Assembly (NCBI RefSeq): GCF_002834225.1
Contig: NZ_NNSR01000039.1
Location: 1-64,000 of the forward strand
Length of the DNA stretch: 64,000 nucleotides
Direction of reading: 5' to 3'
From: Ruminococcus bromii
GTDB taxonomy: Bacteria; Bacillota; Clostridia; Oscillospirales; Acutalibacteraceae
Under the pieces are notes generated by a model. It did no database searches and was not told where the DNA came from. It was given only the letters and a program-made list of their open reading frames with translations. Of the stretch, positions 42,207-51,670 are shown in pieces. Each line of letters opens with the position of its first letter. Position 1 is the stretch's first letter. The position numbers and the translations under genes were made by a program.

Positions 42207-45200
42207 TTATTTATTATTCACAATTTCGTAGAAAGCTTCAATCTGTGCCTGCTCGTTTGTAAGACCTTTTTCTTCATAAGCGGCAATTGCAGCCATCATT
42301 CTCTTGTAGTCGTGCGGAATAATCTTCTTGAATTTCGGAAGATACTCGTCAAAGTTATCAAGGATTTTCTTGCCTCTCTGTGAACCTGTTGCTGCAACAT
42401 GTTCTTCTATAAGCGTTTTGAGTTCGATTATATCGTACTTTTCTGTTACCTCAGAGAAGAGAACCATTTCTTTGTTGAGCTTTGTGTAAAGATCTCTTTC
42501 TTCGTCAAGAACATAGGCAACACCGCCTGACATACCTGCTGCAAAGTTTTTGCCTGTTTTGCCGATAACAACAACTCTTCCGCCTGTCATATATTCACAA
42601 CCGTGGTCGCCGACACCCTCAACAACTGCCGTTGCGCCTGAGTTTCTTACGCAGAAACGCTCGCCTGCAACACCGTTGATAAATGCCTTGCCGCTTGTTG
42701 CACCGTAAAGTGCAACATTACCGATGATGATGTTGTTACCTGCGTCAAATGTTGAGTCCTTCGGAGGATAAACTACCAGCTTACCGCCTGAAAGTCCCTT
42801 GCCGAAGTAGTCGTTTGAGTCGCCCACGAGTTCAAGTGTGAGTCCCTTTGGAATGAATGCGCCAAAGCTCTGACCGCCCGAACCGTTGCAGACTACTGTA
42901 AATGTATCGTCATCAAGGTTGTTGTAATGCTTTCTTGTAACCTCAGAACCGAAGATTGTACCGAATGAACGGTCTGTGTTCTTAACATTGACTTCAACCT
43001 TTTTCTTTGTGCCTTTTGCAAGAACCTTTGCAAATTCTTTGCAGAGGATTCTCTCGTCAAGTGTTGATTCAAGTTTGAAATCATAAAGGCTCTTTTTGTT
43101 GTATTCAACCTTTTCCGAAACAAAGTTTGTATCAAGAATGTTAGAAAGGTCAACCTCGGCAGCCTGTCCTGTGATGCCTTCTTTTCTCTTTATGAGGTCA
43201 ATTCTTCCGACAAGCTCATCAACGGTTTTTACACCGAGCTTTGACATATATTCACGAAGTTCGCTTGCTACAAACTTCATAAAGTTTATTACATATTCGG
43301 GCTTGCCGCAGAATCTTTTTCTGAGCTCGGGGTTCTGTGTGGCAACACCGAACGGGCAGGTATCAAGGTTACATACTCTCATCATTGCACAACCGAGAGT
43401 TACAAGCGGAGCAGTCGCAAAACCGAATTCCTCTGCACCGAGCATTGCTGCAATTGCAACATCACGGCCGTTCATAAGCTTACCGTCGGTTTCAATAACA
43501 ACCTTGTTACGAAGGTCGTTCATAATGAGCGTCTGATGAGCCTCGGCAAGACCGAGTTCCCACGGCAGACCTGCATTGTAGATTGAGTTTCTCGGAGCAG
43601 CGCCTGTACCGCCGTCATAACCTGAAATAAGGATTACGCCTGCACCTGCTTTTGCAACGCCTGCGGCAACCGTACCTACACCGCATTCCGAAACGAGCTT
43701 AACAGAGATTCTTGCGTCTTTGTTAGAATTTTTGAGGTCGTAGATAAGCTGTGCAAGGTCCTCGATTGAGTAAATGTCGTGGTGCGGTGGGGGAGAGATG
43801 AGCGATACACCCGGTGTTGAATGACGGGTTTTTGCAATCCAGGGATAAACCTTTTTGCCCGGAAGATGTCCGCCTTCGCCCGGCTTTGCACCCTGAGCCA
43901 TTTTAATCTGAATTTCGTTTGCAGATGTGAGGTATCTTGATGTAACACCGAAACGACCTGACGCAACCTGCTTGATTGCAGAACATCTGTCAACCTTCTG
44001 ACCCTTTGTGAGAAGTCTTTCAAGGCTTTCACCGCCCTCACCGGAGTTTGACTTGCCGTGAAGCTGATTCATTGCAATCGCAAGTGTTTCGTGAGCCTCC
44101 TGTGAGATTGAACCGTAGGACATAGCGCCTGTCTTGAAACGCTTTACGATTGAATCAACGCTTTCAACCTCATCAAGCGGAACAGGAGTTTCTGCAAAGT
44201 TGAAGTCGAAAAGACCTCTGATATTTACAGGATCCATTTCTTCGGAAATCATATGAGAATACTTTTTGTAAAGCTCATAGTCGCCTGTTCTTGTTGCCTG
44301 CTGGAGCATATATATAGTCTGCGGATTGTAGAGGTGTTCCTCTTTGCCGCTTCTGAACTTGTGTGAACCACGGGATTCAAGCTCATCGCTTACACCGAGG
44401 TCAAGCGGATCAAATGCCGCTGTGTGAAGTTTGTCAACATTCTTTTCGATATCCTTGATTGTGATACCGCCGATTCTGCTGACTGTGCCTGTGAAGTATT
44501 CGTCAATAACATCCTTGCCGATACCGATAGCCTCAAAAATCTGTGAGCCCTGATATGACTGGATTGTTGAAATACCCATTTTTGACGCAATCTTTACGAT
44601 GCCGTGGAGAACTGCGCTGTTGTAATCGTCAACTGCTGCGTAGTAGTCCTTGTCAAGAAGGTCATCACCGATAAGCTCGTGAATTGTTTCCTGAGCAAGA
44701 TACGGGTTGATTGCACTTGCACCGTAGCCGAGAAGTGTTGCAAAATGATGAACTTCTCTCGGCTCACCGCTTTCAAGTATCATTGCAAGTGAAGTTCTCT
44801 TCTTTGTTGCAACAAGGTGCTGATGAAGAGCGGATACTGCAAGAAGTGACGGAATTGCAAGATGGTTTTCGTCAACTCCTCTGTCGGAGAGGATAAGAAT
44901 ATTTGCACCGTCATTGTAAGCCTTGTCAGCTTCAATGAAAAGTCGCTTAACAGCCTTTGAAAGTCTTGTGTTCTTGTAGTAGAGAATCGGGATAACCGCA
45001 ACCTTAAAGCCCGGAATGTGCATATTCTTGATTTTGAGAATATCGGTTGATGTAAGAATCGGGTTGTGAATCTTCATAACCTTGCAGTTTTCGGGACGCT
45101 CCTCAAGGATGTTGCCGTCCTCACCGATATAAATTGTTGTTGATGTTACAACTTCCTCACGGATTGCGTCAATCGGCGGGTTTGTAACCTGTGCAAAGAG

Positions 45201-46748
45201 CTGTTTGAAGTAGTTGAAAAGCGGCTGCGGTTCTTTTGAAAGAACTGCAAGCGGACTGTCTGTACCCATTGCGGCAATTGACTCTGTGCCGTTCTTTGCC
45301 ATAGGAAGGATTGATGTCATAACATCTTCGTAGGTATATCCGAAAGCCTTCTGGAGTTTTTGTCTTTCTTTATATGAATGCTCCTCAACCTTCATATTAG
45401 GAATTTTGAGGTCTTTAAGACAAACAAGATTACTGTCGAGCCATTCGCCGTAAGGCTGTTTTGACGCATAATACTCTTTGAGTTCATCGTCATCAATGAG
45501 TCTGCCCTGAACCGTATCGACAAGGAGCATTTTGCCCGGGCGAAGTCTTTCCTTTGTAACAATCTTTGCGGGATCAATAGGAAGTGCGCCGACTTCCGAT
45601 GAAAGAATGAGGTTGCCGTCATCCGTGATGTAATATCTTGACGGACGCAGACCGTTACGGTCAAGAACCGCACCCATAATGTCACCGTCAGAAAAAAGGA
45701 TTGATGCAGGACCGTCCCACGGCTCCATCATTGTTGCATAATACTGATAGAAGTCCTTTTTCTTCTGGCTCATTGTGCCGTTATTATCCCACGGCTCCGG
45801 AATTGTAATCATAACGGCAAGAGGAAGCTCCATACCGCTCATTACGAGAAATTCAAGTGTGTTATCAAGCATTGCAGAGTCTGAACCCTCTGTGTTTACA
45901 ACAGGAATAACCTTGTCAAGGTCGCCCTTGAGATGCTCCGAACGCATTGTTTCCTCACGGGCAAGCATCTTGTCAGCGTTGCCTCTGATTGTGTTGATTT
46001 CACCGTTGTGAACAATCATTCTGTTAGGATGAGCTCTCTGCCAGCTTGGATTTGTGTTGGTTGAAAAACGGGAGTGAACCATAGCGATTGCAGACTCGTA
46101 ATCATCGTCCTGAAGATCAAGGAAGAAGTTACGAAGATCGCCGACAAGGAACATACCTTTATATACAATAGTTCTGCTTGAAAGTGAAACTACATATGTG
46201 TCTTCATTACTCTGTTCAAAAACTCTTCTTGCAACATAGAGCTTTCTGTCGAACGGAAGGCCTCTTTTTACACCGTGAGGTCTTTTGATAAAGCACTGCA
46301 TAATTGCAGGCATACATTCAACAGCTCTGTGACCGAGTACCTCGGGCTTTGACGGAACATTTCTCCAGCCGAGAACCGTAAGTCCCTCTTTTTCTGCAAT
46401 AATCTCAAACATCTTTTTTGCCTGATTTCTTGCAAGCTCATTCTGAGGGAAGAAGAACATACCTACAGCGTAATCTCTTTCGGAACCGAGCTTAATTCCG
46501 ATTTCAGCAGCTGCCTTCTTAAAAAATTTGTGTGAAATCTGGAGAAGAATACCTACGCCGTCACCTGTTTTGCCTTCGGCATCCTTACCTGCTCTGTGTT
46601 CGAGAGTTTCAACAATTGTCAGAGCGTTTGCCACGGTGTCGTGTGACTTGATACCCTTAATATTAACAACAGCTCCGATACCGCAGTTATCATGTTCAAA
46701 CTTCGGAGAATACAGAGTCTTGTTGTTCTCTCTGACTGTCTGTTCCAT
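42207..46748 (-). CDS. gltB: Glutamate synthase, large subunit
   Basis: 1513 aa enzyme forming glutamate from glutamine and 2-oxoglutarate. An N-terminal class II amidotransferase becomes active by cleavage before the Cys in HDNCGIGAVVNI (about 22). A central domain is followed by the FMN-binding synthase domain (GAKPGEGGHLPGKKV about 970; SGYDGGTGAAP about 1075), the 3Fe-4S Cys motif (CNLDTCPFGVATQ about 1138) and the C-terminal beta-helix with GGXVVVIGKTGKNFAAGMSGG-type repeats. GAAAGGG before the ATG. The gene has its own promoter with a long leader, divergent from glnN. Confidence 0.97.
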   Translation of the reverse strand: MEQTVRENNKTLYSPKFEHDNCGIGAVVNIKGIKSHDTVANALTIVETLEHRAGKDAEGKTGDGVGILLQISHKFFKKAAAEIGIKLGSERDYAVGMFFFPQNELARNQAKKMFEIIAEKEGLTVLGWRNVPSKPEVLGHRAVECMPAIMQCFIKRPHGVKRGLPFDRKLYVARRVFEQSNEDTYVVSLSSRTIVYKGMFLVGDLRNFFLDLQDDDYESAIAMVHSRFSTNTNPSWQRAHPNRMIVHNGEINTIRGNADKMLAREETMRSEHLKGDLDKVIPVVNTEGSDSAMLDNTLEFLVMSGMELPLAVMITIPEPWDNNGTMSQKKKDFYQYYATMMEPWDGPASILFSDGDIMGAVLDRNGLRPSRYYITDDGNLILSSEVGALPIDPAKIVTKERLRPGKMLLVDTVQGRLIDDDELKEYYASKQPYGEWLDSNLVCLKDLKIPNMKVEEHSYKERQKLQKAFGYTYEDVMTSILPMAKNGTESIAAMGTDSPLAVLSKEPQPLFNYFKQLFAQVTNPPIDAIREEVVTSTTIYIGEDGNILEERPENCKVMKIHNPILTSTDILKIKNMHIPGFKVAVIPILYYKNTRLSKAVKRLFIEADKAYNDGANILILSDRGVDENHLAIPSLLAVSALHQHLVATKKRTSLAMILESGEPREVHHFATLLGYGASAINPYLAQETIHELIGDDLLDKDYYAAVDDYNSAVLHGIVKIASKMGISTIQSYQGSQIFEAIGIGKDVIDEYFTGTVSRIGGITIKDIEKNVDKLHTAAFDPLDLGVSDELESRGSHKFRSGKEEHLYNPQTIYMLQQATRTGDYELYKKYSHMISEEMDPVNIRGLFDFNFAETPVPLDEVESVDSIVKRFKTGAMSYGSISQEAHETLAIAMNQLHGKSNSGEGGESLERLLTKGQKVDRCSAIKQVASGRFGVTSRYLTSANEIQIKMAQGAKPGEGGHLPGKKVYPWIAKTRHSTPGVSLISPPPHHDIYSIEDLAQLIYDLKNSNKDARISVKLVSECGVGTVAAGVAKAGAGVILISGYDGGTGAAPRNSIYNAGLPWELGLAEAHQTLIMNDLRNKVVIETDGKLMNGRDVAIAAMLGAEEFGFATAPLVTLGCAMMRVCNLDTCPFGVATQNPELRKRFCGKPEYVINFMKFVASELREYMSKLGVKTVDELVGRIDLIKRKEGITGQAAEVDLSNILDTNFVSEKVEYNKKSLYDFKLESTLDERILCKEFAKVLAKGTKKKVEVNVKNTDRSFGTIFGSEVTRKHYNNLDDDTFTVVCNGSGGQSFGAFIPKGLTLELVGDSNDYFGKGLSGGKLVVYPPKDSTFDAGNNIIIGNVALYGATSGKAFINGVAGERFCVRNSGATAVVEGVGDHGCEYMTGGRVVVIGKTGKNFAAGMSGGVAYVLDEERDLYTKLNKEMVLFSEVTEKYDIIELKTLIEEHVAATGSQRGKKILDNFDEYLPKFKKIIPHDYKRMMAAIAAYEEKGLTNEQAQIEAFYEIVNNK

Positions 46749-47029
46749 TAATGATCACCCTTTCCTGTTAATCACAAAAATTATTCAGCGGACTTTTTAT
46801 ATACATATATATGTAAAAGGAAGTTTGCTTTCGTAAACTTATCGGTTCAAAGTGGCAATTATTGTTCTGCCGGTTAATAATCAATCATATATATGTAATT
46901 GTAAAATGCCCAATCTCTTCTCAGCGGTAAAACCGCTATGCTCAGCCTGTGTTATATCCTGCAAAGGTGAATGTGCAGGTCGGCTGATGTTCTGAAATGC
47001 CTTGTCGTCTTTGATTAAGGAAAATCAGC
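46749..47029 (-). promoter_or_regulatory. Long structured leader of gltB
   Basis: About 280 nt separate the inferred start site from gltB. Two pairings compete for one segment: 47024-47029 with 46983-46988 (GCTGAT/ATCAGC), and 46982-46987 with 46942-46947 (TCAGCC/GGCTGA, enclosing CCTGCA/TGCAGG). A UGAUU-UUCCUU-AAUCA hairpin lies near the 5' end and AGCGGU-UUU-ACCGCU further on. At 47000-47015 the motif ATCAAAGACGACAAGG matches 14 of 16 bases of the glnN leader. No T-run terminator was found. This looks like a regulated leader of unknown type. Confidence 0.5.
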
Positions 47030-47035
47030 ACTTAG

Positions 47036-47065
47036 ATTATATAACTATACATTGTGCTTTGTCAA
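47036..47065 (-). promoter_or_regulatory. gltB promoter
   Basis: On minus: TTGACA (47065-47060), 18-bp spacer, TATAAT (47041-47036). Both hexamers are perfect. Confidence 0.8.
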
Positions 47066-47218
47066 GGGAAAATAGAGGAAAATTGCAACTTTTAGGGGTA
47101 AAACTTTCATTTTACTGTGATTGTTGTAGAAAATATGCAACTCTTATTGGTGTTTCAGCTTAATTTTGCAGGAAATTTAATAAAACTTGCAATTTCAAAA
47201 CTTTTTTCAAAAAATGTA

Positions 47219-47247
47219 TTGACAAATTCGCAAAAGTGGAATATACT
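47219..47247 (+). promoter_or_regulatory. glnN (GSIII) promoter
   Basis: TTGACA (47219-47224), 17-bp spacer, TATACT (47242-47247). Start site expected near 47254. Confidence 0.8.
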
Positions 47248-47253
47248 AACAAC

Positions 47254-47309
47254 ATCAAAGACAGCAAGGGCGCTGTGAGCTGAGGCTTACAGTGTCCTTT
47301 TCTGTTTTT
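47254..47309 (+). promoter_or_regulatory. Attenuator with hexaloop hairpin before glnN
   Basis: Two mutually exclusive folds are visible. One is ACAGC-AAGGGC-GCTGT (47261-47276), a 5-bp stem with a six-base loop having A at 1 and G at 4. The other is a 15-bp terminator stem from 47266-47280 to 47285-47299 with loop TGAG, followed by TTCTGTTTTTA. The hexaloop matches the RNA recognised by ANTAR-domain antiterminators such as NasR and EutV. Those normally need two hexaloop hairpins, and only one was found here. Confidence 0.65.
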
Positions 47310-47367
47310 ATAAAGCAAAAATCAGACCATTAAAATTTATTTTCAAAATGGATAGGAGAGAATTAAA

Positions 47368-49461
47368 ATGGCAAAAGTTCCCGAAATTTTTGGCAGCATG
47401 GTATTTAATGATCAGAAGATGCAGGAAAGACTTCCAAAGTCAACTTACAAGGCTTTGAAAAAAACAATCCAGAACGGTGAACCGCTTGACCTCAGCGTTG
47501 CAAATGTTGTTGCGGCTGCTATGAAGGACTGGGCAGTTGAAATGGGCTGTACCCACTACACACACTGGTTCCAGCCGATGACAGGTATCACAGCCGAAAA
47601 GCATGACAGCTTTATCGCACCGAACGGTGAAGGTCAGGTTATCATGGAGTTCTCAGGTAAAGAGCTTGTAAAGGGCGAGCCTGATGCTTCTTCTTTCCCA
47701 AGCGGCGGTATTCGTGCCACATTCGAGGCAAGAGGTTATACAACATGGGATCCGACATCATATGCATTCGTTAAGGACGGAACACTTTACATTCCTACAG
47801 CATTCTGTTCTTATACAGGCGAGGTTCTCGATAAGAAAACTCCTCTTCTTCGTTCAATGGAGAGAATTAATACAGAGGCTGTAAAGATTCTTCATCTTCT
47901 CGGTAAAGACGATGTTACAAGAGTTACAACAACAGTAGGTCCGGAGCAGGAATACTTCCTTATTGATAAGGACGCTTACGATCAGAGAGAAGATCTTATT
48001 TATACAGGCAGAACACTTTTTGGTGCAAAAGCTCCTAAAGGACAGGAACTTGACGACCATTACTTCGGTGCAATCAAGACAAGAGTTGCTGCTTATATGA
48101 AAGACCTTGACGAGGAACTCTGGAAACTCGGTATCCTTGCAAAGACAAAGCATAACGAAGTTGCTCCTTCACAGCACGAGCTTGCTCCTATCTTCACAAC
48201 AACAAACATTGCAACCGACCACAACGAGCTTACAATGGAAGTTATGAAGAAGGTTGCCGAAAGACACGGTCTTGTTTGTCTTCTTCACGAAAAGCCGTTC
48301 GCAGGTGTTAACGGTTCCGGTAAGCACAACAACTGGTCAATTTCAACCAACACAGGCGAAAACCTTCTTGATCCCGGCAAGACTCCTGAAAACAACCTTC
48401 AGTTCCAGCTTTTCCTTGCAGCAGTTGTAAAGGCTGTTCACGAGTATCAGGATCTTCTCAGAATCACGGTTGCATCGGCAGGTAACGACCACCGTCTCGG
48501 CGCTAACGAAGCACCGCCTGCAATCATTTCAATGTATCTCGGTGATGACCTCGGCGAACTCGTTGATTCAATCATCAATGACAGAGAATATGTAAGCAAG
48601 GGTAAGCAGAAGATGAGAACAGGCGTTGATGTTCTTCCTGACTTTATGAAGGATACATCAGACCGTAACCGTACATCACCTTTTGCATTCACAGGTAACA
48701 AGTTTGAATTCAGAGCACTTGGTTCTTCACTTAACATTGCCTGTCCTAACTATATGCTCAACACTATGGTAGCCGAAGAACTTTCAGAGTTCTACGATGA
48801 GCTTAAAGATGCGGATGATATGGACGCAGCTATCAAGGCTCTTGTTAAGAAAGTATTCATAGAGCATCAGAACATTATCTTCAACGGCAACAACTACGCT
48901 CCCGAGTGGGTTGAAGAGGCTGAAAGAAGAGGACTTCTTAACCTCAAGTCACTTCCTGACGCAATGGAACACTTCCTTGATCAGAAGAATATTGACCTCT
49001 TTGTTAAGAATAAGATTTGTTCGGCAGACGAAATCCGTGCAAGATATGAAATTGAGCTTGAAAGCTATTCTAAGCAGATTAACATTGAGGCTCTCACAAT
49101 GATTGATATGGCTAAGAAGAACATTCTTCCTGCCGTTACATCATATGTAAGAGATCTTACGGATACAGCACTTGCCAAGAAGGCACTTTCAGACGCTATT
49201 CCTACAAGTGTTGAGGAAGACCTTATTACAAGCCTTTCAAACAAACTTGTATGTTTCTCAAAGAAAACTGCAGAGCTTGAAGAGGCTGTTATCAAGGCAA
49301 GCGACTACAGCGATGACAACCTCAAGTATGCTAAGTACTACAGAGAAACAGTATTTGCACTTATGCAGGAACTCAGAGCTGTCGGTGACGCAATGGAAAC
49401 AGAAACAGCTTCGGAATACTGGCCTTATCCTTCATACGGCGAACTTCTTTTCGGTGTGTGA
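47368..49461 (+). CDS. glnN: Glutamine synthetase type III
   Basis: 697 aa, the length of the GSIII class (about 700-730 aa), which differs from the 450-aa GlnA. It makes glutamine from glutamate, ammonia and ATP as a large oligomer. Family blocks include HWFQPMTG and [18 protein letters not shown] near the N terminus, [28 protein letters not shown] (metal/ammonia site), [16 protein letters not shown] (ATP site) and [29 protein letters not shown] precedes the ATG. Divergent from gltBD and upstream of amt, it completes the GS-GOGAT set. Regulation by the leader attenuator is probable. Confidence 0.95.
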   Translation: MAKVPEIFGSMVFNDQKMQERLPKSTYKALKKTIQNGEPLDLSVANVVAAAMKDWAVEMGCTHYTHWFQPMTGITAEKHDSFIAPNGEGQVIMEFSGKELVKGEPDASSFPSGGIRATFEARGYTTWDPTSYAFVKDGTLYIPTAFCSYTGEVLDKKTPLLRSMERINTEAVKILHLLGKDDVTRVTTTVGPEQEYFLIDKDAYDQREDLIYTGRTLFGAKAPKGQELDDHYFGAIKTRVAAYMKDLDEELWKLGILAKTKHNEVAPSQHELAPIFTTTNIATDHNELTMEVMKKVAERHGLVCLLHEKPFAGVNGSGKHNNWSISTNTGENLLDPGKTPENNLQFQLFLAAVVKAVHEYQDLLRITVASAGNDHRLGANEAPPAIISMYLGDDLGELVDSIINDREYVSKGKQKMRTGVDVLPDFMKDTSDRNRTSPFAFTGNKFEFRALGSSLNIACPNYMLNTMVAEELSEFYDELKDADDMDAAIKALVKKVFIEHQNIIFNGNNYAPEWVEEAERRGLLNLKSLPDAMEHFLDQKNIDLFVKNKICSADEIRARYEIELESYSKQINIEALTMIDMAKKNILPAVTSYVRDLTDTALAKKALSDAIPTSVEEDLITSLSNKLVCFSKKTAELEEAVIKASDYSDDNLKYAKYYRETVFALMQELRAVGDAMETETASEYWPYPSYGELLFGV

Positions 49462-49515
49462 TTGATAGAACCTCTATTTATACTAAATAACATTATTTAT
49501 ATTGTATAACAGGTA

Positions 49516-49567
49516 ACACAACGGCGTGTGATTGACAGAATTAAACTGTCAACTCCACGCCGTTTTT
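49516..49567 (+). promoter_or_regulatory. Attenuator with hexaloop hairpin before amt
   Basis: ACAC-AACGGC-GTGT (49516-49529) forms a short stem with a six-base loop, again A at 1 and G at 4. The competing fold pairs CAACGGCGTG-side bases (49520-49528) with CACGCCGTT (49556-49564) and holds an inner TTGACAG/CTGTCAA stem (49532-49538 with 49546-49552). TTTTT follows, giving an intrinsic terminator ahead of amt. Same architecture as the glnN leader. It also acts as the glnN terminator if readthrough occurs. Confidence 0.65.
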
Positions 49568-49594
49568 GTTATTTTGATAAAAGGAGAGATTTAT

Positions 49595-51295
49595 ATGGCA
49601 GAACTAATTTACGGAGGCACAGGCGTCTGGTTTATGATCGGCGCATTACTCGTGTTCTTTATGCAGTGCGGATTCGCAATGGTTGAAACCGGTTTTACAA
49701 GAGCTAAAAACGCAGGTAACATCATTATGAAAAACCTGATGGACTTTTGTATCGGTACGGTTGTATTCAGCTTGTTAGGCTTCGGACTTATGATGTCTGA
49801 GGACTATGTTGCAGGATTCATCGGTGTTCCCAACCTCAATATGTTCACAGACTGGATGAACTTTAATTGGAACTCATTCGTATTCCAGCTTGTATTCTGT
49901 GCTACAGCAGCTACTATCGTTTCAGGTGCTATGGCAGAGCGTACAAAATTCTCGGCATACTGTGTTTACAGCGCAATTATTTCACTCGTTGTTTACCCGA
50001 TTGAAGCAGGTTGGGTTTGGAACGGTCAGGGTTGGCTTGCACAGCTCGGCTGTATCGACTTTGCAGGTTCAATCGTAATTCATATGGTCGGCGGTATCTC
50101 GGCACTTGTCGGCGCAATCATTCTCGGACCCCGTATCGGTAAATACGGCAAGAACGGCAAGGTAAACGCTATCCCCGGTCACAGCATCACACTCGGTGCT
50201 CTCGGTGTATTCATTCTTTGGTTTGCATGGTACGGCTTTAACGGTGCCGCTGCTGAAGACGGCGCTCGTCTCGGTCAGATTCTTCTTACAACAACAATTG
50301 CTCCGGCAGTTGCAACAGTAACAACCATGCTCTTCACATGGATCAAGAACGGCAAGCCTGATGTTTCAATGTGTCTTAACGCATCACTCGCAGGTCTTGT
50401 AGCAATCACGGCAGGTTGTGCAGATGTTGACGCAATCGGCGCAGCAGTTATCGGTATCGTTTCAGGTATCCTCATCGTAGTAGCAGTTGAATTTGTTGAT
50501 ATCAAGCTTAAAATAGATGATCCTGTCGGCGCATTCTCGGTACACGGCGTAAACGGTATGTGGGGCGGCCTTGCAGTAGGTCTTTTCGCAACAGGCAACG
50601 GTCAGAACGGTATCACAGGTCTTTTCTACGGCGGCGGTTTCGCTCAGCTTGGTAAGCAGGCTCTCGGTATTGTTACAATCGTAGCTTGGACAGTTGTTTG
50701 CATGATTATCGTATTCACAATCATCAAAAAGACAGTAGGTCTTCGTGTTACAAAGGACGAAGAAATGAAGGGCCTCGATATCTGCGAGCACGGTCTTATC
50801 AGCGCATATGCAGACTTTATGCCAATCGGTGTCGGTACAGCTTCACTTGATGAAACATTTGATGTTGACAGCAATGTTCCTGTAACTCAGGCAGTTCCCG
50901 TTCAGCTTGCCGGCAAGTATGATATGGCTACCGACGGCACAAAGATTACTAAGATTGACATTCTTCTCAAGCAGTCAAAGCTTGAAGCTCTTAAAGAAGA
51001 AATGGATAAGCTCGGCATCACAGGTATGACAGTATCTCAGGTACTCGGTTGCGGTGCTCAGAAGGGTAAAGCAGAGTATTACCGTGGTGTTGCTATTGAA
51101 AGTAACCTCCTTCCTAAGATGAAGGTTGAAATCGTAGTTTGCAAGGTTCCTGTAAAAGCAGTTGTTGATGCGGCTGTTAAGGCGCTTTACACAGGTCACA
51201 TCGGTGACGGCAAAATCTTTATCTATGATGTTGAAGATGTTGTTAAGGTTAGAACAGGCGAAACAGGCTACGACGCTATGCAGGATATTGAATAA
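49595..51295 (+). CDS. Ammonium transporter Amt fused to PII signal protein
   Basis: 566 aa. Residues about 1-400 form an Amt channel with eleven helices: GFAMVETGFTRAKN near residue 30, SGAMAERTKFSAY, and twin-His pore segments IVIHMVGGISALVG and FSVHGVNGMWGGLAVG. After a linker, residues about 448-560 form a PII (GlnB/GlnK) domain: KIDILLKQSKLEALKEEM, the T-loop GAQKGKAEYYRG with Tyr at the usual uridylylation position, and TGHIGDGKIFIYDVEDVVKVRTGE. PII senses ATP/ADP and 2-oxoglutarate and blocks Amt, so here sensor and channel are one chain. ATG 49595 follows AAAGGAGAG; the frame upstream is the leader. Confidence 0.94.
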   Translation: MAELIYGGTGVWFMIGALLVFFMQCGFAMVETGFTRAKNAGNIIMKNLMDFCIGTVVFSLLGFGLMMSEDYVAGFIGVPNLNMFTDWMNFNWNSFVFQLVFCATAATIVSGAMAERTKFSAYCVYSAIISLVVYPIEAGWVWNGQGWLAQLGCIDFAGSIVIHMVGGISALVGAIILGPRIGKYGKNGKVNAIPGHSITLGALGVFILWFAWYGFNGAAAEDGARLGQILLTTTIAPAVATVTTMLFTWIKNGKPDVSMCLNASLAGLVAITAGCADVDAIGAAVIGIVSGILIVVAVEFVDIKLKIDDPVGAFSVHGVNGMWGGLAVGLFATGNGQNGITGLFYGGGFAQLGKQALGIVTIVAWTVVCMIIVFTIIKKTVGLRVTKDEEMKGLDICEHGLISAYADFMPIGVGTASLDETFDVDSNVPVTQAVPVQLAGKYDMATDGTKITKIDILLKQSKLEALKEEMDKLGITGMTVSQVLGCGAQKGKAEYYRGVAIESNLLPKMKVEIVVCKVPVKAVVDAAVKALYTGHIGDGKIFIYDVEDVVKVRTGETGYDAMQDIE

Positions 51296-51346
51296 TCCCC
51301 AATAGCTTAATTAACCTATCCTTTTTAATTCACATAAACCGAGACG

Positions 51347-51372
51347 CCCCGAACGGCAATAGCTGTTCGGGG
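51347..51372 (+). terminator. Hairpin after amt, probable terminator
   Basis: CCCCGAAC (51347-51354) pairs with GTTCGGGG (51365-51372). Only a short T-rich tail (TATTTC) follows, so termination strength is uncertain. Confidence 0.5.
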
Positions 51373-51427
51373 TATTTCGGCTCTTATATTAAATATTATG
51401 ACTCAATGTTAATAGTTGGGACAATCG

Positions 51428-51472
51428 AAAAAAGTAAAGTGTAATTGCAGACGGCTGAAAAATAAAGCCTAA
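51428..51472. repeat. Intergenic repeat-like sequence, copy B
   Basis: AAAAAAGTAAAGTGTAATT then GGCTGAAAAAT resembles 16358-16402 downstream of accA. Imperfect similarity. Confidence 0.3.
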
Positions 51473-51622
51473 GCCCGTTTTAATTATGCCGGTTTGCACA
51501 ATTTTAGTCCAAAATATAAAGTGCAGAATTTAAAATACTACTTATTTTCACTTTGAATTAGCAATAATTACAAATTATCATATATTATAATTATGCATAA
51601 AGCACAAAAATTCAATGTATTA

Positions 51623-51651
51623 TTTACATCTTATAAGTGTAGTGCTATAAT
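51623..51651 (+). promoter_or_regulatory. Promoter of the G5/DUF348 protein gene
   Basis: TTTACA (51623-51628), 17-bp spacer, TATAAT (51646-51651). The start codon is only about 20 bp downstream, so the leader is very short. Confidence 0.7.
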
Positions 51652-51670
51652 AAATGTAAATCGTATTTAA

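Larger units (their letters stand above)
51296..51670 (+). other. Intergenic region after amt
   Basis: 375 bp. It contains an 8-bp GC-rich hairpin (51347-51372), a stretch similar to 16358-16402 (51428-51472), AT-rich sequence without a convincing frame, and the promoter of the next gene. Confidence 0.5.

Noticed and set aside
46749-47029. glnA-type glutamine riboswitch in the gltB leader
   Set aside because: The conserved glutamine riboswitch elements were not found; the leader is described as an unclassified structure instead.
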